From assembly GCF_001542405.1 (NCBI RefSeq), contig NZ_LNCD01000137.1, forward strand, positions 1 to 64,000: a stretch of 64,000 nt of DNA, read 5' to 3'. The stretch is from Rhizobium altiplani. GTDB lineage: Bacteria > Pseudomonadota > Alphaproteobacteria > Rhizobiales > Rhizobiaceae. Below the pieces are notes generated by a model. It worked only from the letters and a program-made list of their open reading frames with translations, did not search any database and was not told the origin of the DNA. The translations under genes were made by a program, and so were the position numbers. Positions within the stretch are counted from its first letter, which is position 1. Each line of letters begins with the position of its first letter. Positions 16,526 to 22,362 of the stretch are shown here, piece after piece.

Positions 16526-16601
16526 GGTACCGAAACTCCATCCGTTTCTGTTTCCGCTTGCCGCAAGGGGTGGCACGACAAGCGGAAACCGGAAGCGGAT
16601 G

Positions 16602-16790
16602 TCAGGCCGCGACAGGCATCCCGCGCTGCTTAAGCTGCTCGGCGACCCACGGGGCGTTGCGTTCCTGGCTTTCCCTGCTGACGCCGGCGGCGACGAGCTG
16701 GATATCGGTCATCGCGCCGCGCTCTTCGGCGAGCCGCAGCATATGCAAGCGGTCGCGGCGATCGTCGGCGGTGATTTTGTTCTTCTGCAT
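16602..16790 (-). CDS. Small early protein, 62 aa, first gene of the leftward operon
   Basis: A charged 62-residue protein (ITADDRRDRLHMLRLAEERGA, then QLVAAGVSRESQERNAPWV) predicted helical, possibly a small DNA- or protein-binding factor. GGAGAG eight bases before the ATG gives a good ribosome site. It is the first gene downstream of the left operator cluster, so it would be expressed early after induction. No family recognised. Confidence 0.6.
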   Translation of the reverse strand: MQKNKITADDRRDRLHMLRLAEERGAMTDIQLVAAGVSRESQERNAPWVAEQLKQRGMPVAA

Positions 16791-16908
16791 GACTTAGTCT
16801 CTCCTTCGCCTCCCGGCATACGCCGCTGCTCAGGGAGGAGGAGAGAGCAGCGGCGCGCGCCCGGACGGGCGATCCGGCTTTGGGAGGAGGAGTAGACCGG
16901 ACGATGTA

Positions 16909-17024
16909 CGGATAGCGGTAATTTTACCGATACGCAAGCCTATAGCGGTAAAAAAACCTATACGAACTATGCAATATGCAGTAGTCGGCGGACGCAGCTA
17001 TGCCGCAGCGGTTGTTTCACCGCT
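16909..17024 (-). promoter_or_regulatory. Left operator cluster (three 18-bp sites) and leftward early promoter
   Basis: Three sites match AGCGGT-N6-ACCGnT: 16914-16931 (right arm ACCGAT), 16944-16961 (right arm ACCTAT) and 17007-17024 (perfect, ACCGCT). On the minus strand a -35-like TTGCGT (16937-16932) and -10-like TATCCG (16914-16909) are 17 bases apart, and the first site fills the spacer exactly. Binding there would block the leftward early operon, like lambda OL/PL. Confidence 0.7.
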
Positions 17025-17059
17025 TATTGGTAGCCTACTTATGAAGTTATTTTTCCGCG

Positions 17060-17314
17060 TTACCGCTCGCCGAGAATGGCGGTCAACTTAGAAAGCAACA
17101 GGAGAGCATCCCTGCGCTCGGTGTCGCTGAGAGACAAGACCGAGCGGAGGAGATTTTCGATTTCAAGCATGGGTGTAGGCGCGAAGGACGCCTCGAGCCT
17201 AGAAACGATCTCGCTGTTCATGCTACGACCACTATCCACACGCGAGTGTGCGAGCTTCTTGTAAAGCTCAGTTGTAAGGCGCAAATTGTGCCGGGGATCT
17301 TCGGACTGTGGCAT
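17060..17314 (-). CDS. Arc-like ribbon-helix-helix DNA-binding protein
   Basis: An 84-residue regulator with an Arc/MetJ-type ribbon-helix-helix: strand HNLRLTTELYKKLAH followed by SGRSMNSEIVSRLEASF, then a second helical part (EIENLLRSVLSLSDTERRDALLLLSKL) likely for oligomerisation. The start at 17314 has AAGG eight bases upstream; the longer frame to 17377 reads through promoter-like DNA. It lies between the left operator cluster and the SOS-box region, so it may tune lysis/lysogeny or early expression. Confidence 0.75.
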   Translation of the reverse strand: MPQSEDPRHNLRLTTELYKKLAHSRVDSGRSMNSEIVSRLEASFAPTPMLEIENLLRSVLSLSDTERRDALLLLSKLTAILGER

Positions 17315-17368
17315 TAATGCCTTATGGAGGAAATTACGAATTGTGAAAATGGAGCAAAAATGGTGCGA

Positions 17369-17389
17369 ATGTGCCATGGATGTGCCATG
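17369..17389. repeat. Tandem direct repeat upstream of the arc-like gene
   Basis: ATGTGCCATG occurs twice, at 17369-17378 and 17380-17389, an 11-base period (one helical turn). Ribbon-helix-helix proteins typically bind such tandem repeats, so this may be the autoregulatory operator of the adjacent Arc-like protein. This is inference. Confidence 0.4.
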
Positions 17390-17435
17390 ATCACCCGCCG
17401 TTAATATTTACGGTTGACGAGCGCGGTGGGAATAT

Positions 17436-17450
17436 GTTCCTATTATGTTC
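17436..17450 (+). promoter_or_regulatory. LexA (SOS) box, GTTC-N7-GTTC
   Basis: GTTC-CTATTAT-GTTC matches the alphaproteobacterial LexA consensus (GTTC-N7-GTTC / GAAC-N7-GAAC) exactly. It lies 26-41 bases upstream of the small rightward gene, overlapping its likely -10 region, with a TTGACG at 17413-17418. This predicts LexA repression and DNA-damage induction of that gene. Confidence 0.7.
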
Positions 17451-17491
17451 ACCAAGTGAGGGTTGCAAAGCGAGCGATGCAGGAAAATAGT

Positions 17492-17725
17492 ATGGGGGAT
17501 TTCAGTGTCGATCGGCGGTCCCTGCTGAAGGGGATGGGGACGATGGTCGCCGTGGCAGCAGCCGGGAATGCGGTTGCTGCGCGGGAGATCGATGATCCGT
17601 TGAAACGGGTCGATCAGGCCGCGCAACTCCTGGCAAATTGTCTCGAGGATCTTCATGGCGGATCCTGGAGTGTGCAGATCAATCACGAGACGATGTTCGT
17701 GGCCGTCTCTCGGGACTTTTCATAG
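17492..17725 (+). CDS. Small Tat-signal-like protein under a LexA box
   Basis: A 77-residue protein (82 if started at 17477) with a twin-arginine-like N-terminus: DRRSLLKGMG followed by TMVAVAAAGNAVAA, then a short acidic remainder (EIDDPLKRVDQAAQLLANCLEDL). It is preceded by a LexA box and faces the repressor gene; their 3' ends overlap by 43 bases. Because the repressor has no peptidase domain, this SOS-controlled gene is a candidate trigger of induction, as an antirepressor or by antisense transcription. That role is inference. AGGA seven bases upstream favours 17492. Confidence 0.6.
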   Translation: MGDFSVDRRSLLKGMGTMVAVAAAGNAVAAREIDDPLKRVDQAAQLLANCLEDLHGGSWSVQINHETMFVAVSRDFS

Positions 17726-18069
17726 TTTCGTAATTGGAACTCGGCGAAGTCAGCTATGCGGAGTTGAACCTCGGGGCTGGCTTCTCTCGCGGCGACAAAC
17801 ATATCCCACAGACGGCGCATGGATGGCGGCAGTTCCTGCGTTCCACAGTCGGTGCCTTCAAGCAACCAGGCAGCTGTCGTCTGCAATACTGGCGCAAGTT
17901 GCTGAAGCGTGGAACTTGAAACGCCGGCATGCAGGTCGCCGCGCTTGACCGCACGCTGCAGGTTGCGGATCGCATCTTTGCTGAGCTTGGCCTGCAATGA
18001 CGCATTTGTAGCGTCCAGTCCGACGACCTTCAGGCGGGCTTCAATTCTCTCTAAAATATCCTTTAACAT
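17683..18069 (-). CDS. Prophage repressor, XRE/CI-type helix-turn-helix without peptidase domain
   Basis: A 128-residue regulator. Residues 15-70 form an XRE-type helix-turn-helix (NASLQAKLSKDAIRNLQRAV, then SSTLQQLAPVLQTTAAWLLEG), and the rest is a short helical dimerisation part. There is no S24/LexA-like autoproteolysis domain, so RecA-stimulated self-cleavage as in lambda CI is not expected. The ATG at 18069 has no ribosome site, and an operator starts two bases upstream, so the message is probably leaderless and autorepressed. Divergent from the Cro-like gene in the classical arrangement. Confidence 0.8.
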   Translation of the reverse strand: MLKDILERIEARLKVVGLDATNASLQAKLSKDAIRNLQRAVKRGDLHAGVSSSTLQQLAPVLQTTAAWLLEGTDCGTQELPPSMRRLWDMFVAAREASPEVQLRIADFAEFQLRNYEKSRETATNIVS

Positions 18070-18070
18070 G

Positions 18071-18152
18071 GGCGGTATTTTGACCGATATGGAAAATCTT
18101 GGCCAACGGTAAGAAAACCGTTGACTCTAGCGGTTAAATTACCGCTTATACG
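18071..18152. promoter_or_regulatory. Right operator cluster (three 18-bp sites) between repressor and cro-like genes
   Basis: Three sites: 18071-18088 (GGCGGT-N6-ACCGAT), 18105-18122 (AACGGT-N6-ACCGTT) and 18129-18146 (AGCGGT-N6-ACCGCT, perfect). The first overlaps the repressor's -10-like CAAAAT (18082-18077, with TTGGCC 18 bases upstream) and its start. The third overlaps the rightward promoter, whose -10-like TTATAC (18146-18151) is five bases before the cro-like ATG. The layout mirrors lambda OR3-OR2-OR1. Confidence 0.75.
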
Positions 18153-18155
18153 CTC

Positions 18156-18401
18156 ATGTTTGAGATTCATCATCTTATCAATCTGGCTGAGATCTACGCC
18201 CGTTCGGAGGCTGTCGAGGAAAAGACGGTCAGTAACCGCGTGTTTGGTGACAGCAAGAAGCTGACGGCCATGCGGTCTGGTGGAGATATCACTGTTGGGC
18301 GCTTCAATGCTGCCGTCCGGTGGTTTTCGGCCAATTGGCCAGAGGGCGTGACCTGGCCGGACGGCATTCCCCGGCCAGAATGCGCCAAGGAGGCCGCATG
18401 A
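18156..18401 (+). CDS. Cro-like helix-turn-helix protein
   Basis: An 81-residue DNA-binding protein, first gene of the rightward early operon. The helix-turn-helix covers AEIYARSEAVEEKTVSNRVFG, with a following helix (GRFNAAVRWFSANWP) seen in many rhizobial prophage regulators. It should oppose the repressor at the shared operators. No ribosome site precedes the ATG, and a -10-like TTATAC ends five bases upstream, so the transcript is probably leaderless. The 219 bases after its stop (18402-18620) hold no gene I can support. Confidence 0.75.
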   Translation: MFEIHHLINLAEIYARSEAVEEKTVSNRVFGDSKKLTAMRSGGDITVGRFNAAVRWFSANWPEGVTWPDGIPRPECAKEAA

Positions 18402-18620
18402 CAGTTCCCCCGCGCAGCATGTGGAGTGTCTGCGCCACTTCGCGCCGGGCTGGCGGACCTCCACTGTCCGGCGCGTCTTCTCTTTGCAGTGCAGTTCGAT
18501 CGTTCGTCCAGCCATGCGGCCCTCCGTGATTTGCTGACGAACCACCAATAGGGCGCGTCCGCGCGCCGATCATCGAATCCATTTCCGTTTTTGTTTCCTT
18601 GATTCTTCGAGGGGGTTTTC

Positions 18621-19088
18621 GTGCGCACTATTTCCGAGGTCGAGACACGGTCGATCAAATCCGCAACCGATGCGGCTTATACGTTGGGCGGCGGCGTCAC
18701 CGCCTTTCCGGCACTGACGCGCGTCAACGTATCGACGCTGTCGAAATACGCATCGTTCAACGACGAGTTCGCTGACAGCGTCATTCCCTGCGATGTCGCC
18801 GTCGAGGCCGACCGCCGCGCCAAAAGCCCGGTGATCACATCAGCCATGGCGCGGGCTCTCGGCTTCCGCCTAGTGCCCGACGAAGAACGCCCTGCAGACC
18901 CTTCCCCGATCACGGAGATGGACGCGATCCGCGTGATGTCGGAAGCAAGCGACGTTCTGAAGGCGATCACCGAGGCGCGCGAGGACGGACGCGTTGATGC
19001 GCTCGAACGGAAGCGGATCGCCAAGGAGCTGCGCGAGCTGATCCGCGCCGCCGAGGGTGCCCTCGCCAAGGTGGAGGGGGGGCGATGA
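18621..19088 (+). CDS. Phage CII-like regulatory protein
   Basis: A 155-residue protein starting at GTG 18621, after a GAGGGGG ribosome site. The order (SIKSATDAAYTLGGGVTAFP, VSTLSKYASFNDEFADSVIP, CDVAVEADRRAKSPVITSAMA) matches the phage CII/CP76 family, a helix-turn-helix regulator with a DNA-binding half and an accessory C-terminal helix bundle (LERKRIAKELRELIRAAEGAL). A role in the lysis/lysogeny decision is likely by family. First of a chain of overlapping rightward genes. Confidence 0.72.
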   Translation: MRTISEVETRSIKSATDAAYTLGGGVTAFPALTRVNVSTLSKYASFNDEFADSVIPCDVAVEADRRAKSPVITSAMARALGFRLVPDEERPADPSPITEMDAIRVMSEASDVLKAITEAREDGRVDALERKRIAKELRELIRAAEGALAKVEGGR

Positions 19089-19300
19089 TGGACGCCAAGA
19101 TCGGAACAGAGGGCCGCGCCCTTCTTCGTCGTATCCGCATCCTCAGCGATCAGCACCTGGCCGCCGATGAAGCCAACCGTGAACTCTTGCTGTCGCTGAT
19201 CGCACGCGGTCACGTCAGGCGCTGCGGTCCCGCTCATTCGCGGCTGACGCTCACCGCTAAGGGCAATACGCACCTCGACCGCCTCATGAGGTGCGAGTGA
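19085..19300 (+). CDS. Small winged-helix-like protein, 71 aa
   Basis: Starts at 19085 in an ATGA overlap with the previous stop. The sequence ELLLSLIARGHVRRCGPAHS then RLTLTAKGNTHLDRL resembles the end of a winged-helix domain with a short wing. No family assigned. Probably a small regulator or replication accessory. Confidence 0.55.
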   Translation: MMDAKIGTEGRALLRRIRILSDQHLAADEANRELLLSLIARGHVRRCGPAHSRLTLTAKGNTHLDRLMRCE

Positions 19301-19497
19301 TGAATATTCTCGTGCCGTCCACGCCACATCAGTGCATGCAGGCCTTCGACAACCTGCCAGAGCCGCTCCGGATCGCCATTGCCGGGGCGGCTTTCGCCTA
19401 TGACCCGCGTGAGATCGCAGAGCGTATCGCCAAGGGTCGCCGTCCAGAAACCATCCTGCGCGGCATTGTCCGCTTTGAGCGGAGGGTAAACCGATGA
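19300..19497 (+). CDS. Hypothetical phage protein, 65 aa
   Basis: Starts at 19300 in a TGATG overlap. A helical protein (MQAFDNLPEPLRIAIAGAAF, then AYDPREIAERIAKGRRPETI) with a basic tail. Not recognised. It overlaps the next gene by four bases. Confidence 0.55.
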   Translation: MNILVPSTPHQCMQAFDNLPEPLRIAIAGAAFAYDPREIAERIAKGRRPETILRGIVRFERRVNR

Positions 19498-21014
19498 GCG
19501 CACCGATGAAGTCTGGCGAGCGGGCGCGTGCGATCCTCGACGAAGCGCTCAGGGCCGGCGTGTATCGAAGCACCGTTGGCGCCGAGCGTCAGGCTTGCGC
19601 AGCGCTGAACGTCAAGCGCCTCCTGTCTCGCGACAAAGGTGATGCCGACACCTGGTATCCGACTGACCTCGCGAGAAAACAGGTGGCAAAAGCCAATCCG
19701 TCGCCAGACCAGAATGATCAGGCCGCGAAGCCAGGTGTAACCATTCGACGCATCGACAGCATCGATAGCGACGGTCGCCTGCGCATCGTCGATCGCGCAA
19801 CGGTTGAGGTGATAAAGGCATCGATCCGGGAGCGCGGGCTGCAAACGCCGATAACCGTTCAGGGTACGATTGACGACGCACGCGTGAAACTAGGCGCCGG
19901 CAAGCATCGCCTTGAGGCAATGCGGGAACTTGGCGAGACGTGGATTGAATGCTTTCATCGGGACGTTGACGATCTCGATCGCGAGCTTTGGGAGATCGAC
20001 GAAAATCTTTGCCGCGCTGAGCTGACGCCAGCCGATCGTGCACTGTTTGTAGCGCGTCGCAAGGAGATCTACCTGCTTAAGCATCCGGAGACGGGTGCTG
20101 GCGGAGATCGGAAATCAAAACGACAAGCTGTCGGTTTGATCGAGGCGCCGACAACGTTCGCCGTGGCGACTGCAGTAGCCACCGGTCGCGACCGCCGCAC
20201 GGTGGAGCGCGACGCGTCGCGCGGCGAAAAGATCGTGGATATGGCGCTTCATCTCATTCGGGGCACGCGTCTCGACAGCGGCGCGTTTCTCGATCGCCTT
20301 AAGCATGTCGCCGAGGACAAGCAGGTCTTGTATGCCGAGGCTGCACTTGCCGATGAAAAGAGGAAGGCGGCGGAGGTAAAAGAGAACCGCCGCAGGCAGC
20401 AGGAAGTTCGGCACGCGGTTCGCCTTGCTCATATGGCGCACGTCGCGAGCAGCGGAGCTGCGACTGCAGGCAAGGTGGGCCACAAGTTCCCGATCATTTA
20501 CGCTGATCCTCCATGGAAGTTTTCAACGCGTTCCGAAGTGACGGGTGGGGATCGGAGCGCATCGAATCACTATCCAACCATGACGACGCACGAGATCTGT
20601 GCGCTGTGGGAACAGATCGGATCGCCGGCAAAACAGGATGCCGTCCTTTTTCTATGGGCAACAAACCCAATGCTTCCTGATGGACTGCAGGTCATGTCGG
20701 CTTGGGGGTTCACCTATGTTCATCATTGGATCTGGGACAAGGAAATTGCCGGGAACGGATATTGGGGCAGGGATCGCCACGAACTGCTGTTGATCGGGCG
20801 TCGCGGCAATCCGGCAGCGCCCCTGCCTGGTAGTCAGCCACACACCGTCCATCGGGAGGCCAAAGGACGCCATAGCGCCAAGCCTGCGTTCTTCGCGGAG
20901 ACGATCGAGCGGCTGTATCCGGATATGCCGCGCCTAGAAATGTTCTGCCGCGATCCTCGCCCAGGCTGGACCGCTTGGGGATTTGAGGCGGCGGCGGAAA
21001 GCGAGGTGGCTTGA
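19494..21014 (+). CDS. ParB-like nuclease domain fused to MT-A70 adenine methyltransferase
   Basis: A 506-residue two-domain protein. Residues 80-200 form a ParB/Srx-like domain (TIRRIDSIDSDGRLRIVDRATV, the GAGKHRLEAMRELG box and ENLCRAELTPADRALFVARR). Residues 320-500 form an MT-A70-type N6-adenine methyltransferase with the catalytic DPPW motif (FPIIYADPPWKF), the FLWATNPMLP strand and HELLLIGRRG. It should methylate adenine in DNA, guided by the ParB-like part; sequence specificity cannot be read. It opens a run of DNA-modification genes. ATGA overlap with the upstream gene. Confidence 0.87.
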   Translation: MSAPMKSGERARAILDEALRAGVYRSTVGAERQACAALNVKRLLSRDKGDADTWYPTDLARKQVAKANPSPDQNDQAAKPGVTIRRIDSIDSDGRLRIVDRATVEVIKASIRERGLQTPITVQGTIDDARVKLGAGKHRLEAMRELGETWIECFHRDVDDLDRELWEIDENLCRAELTPADRALFVARRKEIYLLKHPETGAGGDRKSKRQAVGLIEAPTTFAVATAVATGRDRRTVERDASRGEKIVDMALHLIRGTRLDSGAFLDRLKHVAEDKQVLYAEAALADEKRKAAEVKENRRRQQEVRHAVRLAHMAHVASSGAATAGKVGHKFPIIYADPPWKFSTRSEVTGGDRSASNHYPTMTTHEICALWEQIGSPAKQDAVLFLWATNPMLPDGLQVMSAWGFTYVHHWIWDKEIAGNGYWGRDRHELLLIGRRGNPAAPLPGSQPHTVHREAKGRHSAKPAFFAETIERLYPDMPRLEMFCRDPRPGWTAWGFEAAAESEVA

Positions 21015-22072
21015 TGTTCGCCATCGCCACCCTGCCGTTCGTCGACCAAGCGATTCTGGCGGCATCGCCGGTTGCTGTCGGTGTATCCGGCGGCAAGGAC
21101 AGCCAGGCGGCGGCACTCGCGACGTTCCGGCACCTCGATCAATGCGGACACGACGGCCCGAGGGTTCTCGTCCATGCCGATCTCGGAGTGGTCGAGTGGA
21201 AAAACAGCCTGCGCATCTGCGAGGAGCTTGCCGCCCATCTTGGTTGCGAGCTTCTGGTTGTCCGCCGAAAGGCCGGCGACCTGATGGATCGGTGGGAGGC
21301 GCGCTGGCGCTCCAGCATTGATCGGTACGCGGCGCTTGAAACCGTCACCCTGGTTCCTTGCTGGTCAACTCCACGCATGAGGTTCTGCACGTCGGAACTA
21401 AAGACGCACGTCATCCAAGCCGAGCTGAAGCGGCGCTACAAGGGCCAGACAGTTATCAACGTGACGGGTGTCCGTCGTGAGGAAAGCGCTACGCGATCCA
21501 AGGCGACGGTTGCTGACCAGGGCGCGGCCAACGACAATTTCATAAACTGGCGACCAATCGTCGATTGGTCCGTGCAGGAAGTTTTCAGCACCATCGATGC
21601 CAGCGGTCTCGCACCTCATCCCGCCTACCGCGATAACGGCATGAGCCGAGTGTCCTGCATGTTTTGCATCATGTCGAACATTGCGGACTTGACGGCAGCT
21701 GCTGCTCAATCCGAGAGCCATGATCTTTATCGGAGGATGGTGAGACTCGAATGCGACAGTAGCTTCGCGTTCCAAGGTTCGCGATGGCTCGGCGACGTGG
21801 CGCCGCAACTGCTGACGCCGGATCTCCGAGAGCGCCTTGTTGTGGCTAAATCCACGGCTCTGTGGCGCAAGCAGGCGGAGGACCGGATCACCGACGGGAT
21901 GTTGTACGTCAAGGGGTGGCCAACCCGCATGCTTACCGATGCGGAGGCAATCATCCTGGCCGGCGTCAGATCGGAGATCGGCGCCCTCTTCGACATTGAG
22001 TGTTCCTTCCTCGATCGCGACAGCATCCATGATCGCTACGCGGACCTGATGCGTCAGAGGGAGGCGGCATGA
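21014..22072 (+). CDS. PAPS-reductase-family (PP-loop ATPase) protein
   Basis: A 352-residue member of the PAPS reductase / DndC-like family. Visible: SGGKDSQAAAL (PP-loop), CTSELKTHVIQAELKR, GVRREESATRS, and PHPAYRDNGMSRVSCMFCIMSN with a Cys pair. These proteins activate a substrate with ATP; DndC uses the reaction to insert sulfur in DNA. Location between an adenine and a cytosine methyltransferase suggests nucleic-acid modification or sulfur chemistry, but partner genes dndA/B/D/E are absent, so phosphorothioation is not supported. The ATG at 21014 overlaps the upstream stop (TGATG). Confidence 0.75.
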   Translation: MFAIATLPFVDQAILAASPVAVGVSGGKDSQAAALATFRHLDQCGHDGPRVLVHADLGVVEWKNSLRICEELAAHLGCELLVVRRKAGDLMDRWEARWRSSIDRYAALETVTLVPCWSTPRMRFCTSELKTHVIQAELKRRYKGQTVINVTGVRREESATRSKATVADQGAANDNFINWRPIVDWSVQEVFSTIDASGLAPHPAYRDNGMSRVSCMFCIMSNIADLTAAAAQSESHDLYRRMVRLECDSSFAFQGSRWLGDVAPQLLTPDLRERLVVAKSTALWRKQAEDRITDGMLYVKGWPTRMLTDAEAIILAGVRSEIGALFDIECSFLDRDSIHDRYADLMRQREAA

Positions 22073-22359
22073 TCGATTTCCCGCCTGATATCGACGACTG
22101 CACCACGGACGCGGAGCGCGCTCGCTGGCTGCTTACGGCGTCGATCGATCAGCTGATACGCGATCAAAACTTTATCCGCTTCGCGCTTCGTGCCGCACGC
22201 TTTCAAGCGGGCCTTGCCTACCTCGATGCCGAGTTTTCGCACATGCGCGAGCCTCGGCGCGAGGACGGCTGGCCGCTGAATGGTGTTGCCATCGCGGTCG
22301 CGCGGGGACGGCTCAACCGAATTGCCAGCGGCCTGCCGCCGCTCAACATGGGGACATAG
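22069..22359 (+). CDS. Hypothetical phage protein, 96 aa
   Basis: ATGA overlap with the previous gene. The helical, slightly acidic sequence (DAERARWLLTASIDQLIRDQ, then RFALRAARFQAGLAYLDAEF) has no recognised motif. Probably an accessory subunit of the modification block. Confidence 0.55.
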   Translation: MIDFPPDIDDCTTDAERARWLLTASIDQLIRDQNFIRFALRAARFQAGLAYLDAEFSHMREPRREDGWPLNGVAIAVARGRLNRIASGLPPLNMGT

Positions 22360-22362
22360 AGG

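Noticed and set aside
17408..17686. 92-codon leftward frame opposite the LexA-box gene
   Set aside because: It ignores the strong ribosome site and signal-like N-terminus on the other strand and would end in the LexA box.
18320..18529. Short rightward frames in the gap after the cro-like gene
   Set aside because: Composition is Ser/Cys/Arg-rich in the manner of shadow frames, starts lack ribosome sites, and no downstream gene needs them for coupling.
18063..18548. 161-codon leftward frame across the cro-like gene
   Set aside because: It runs through the operator cluster and antisense to a convincing cro-like gene; no motif.
21014..22072. Phosphorothioation (Dnd) system
   Set aside because: Only a DndC-like PP-loop protein is present; no cysteine desulfurase, DndB, DndD or DndE homologues are nearby.
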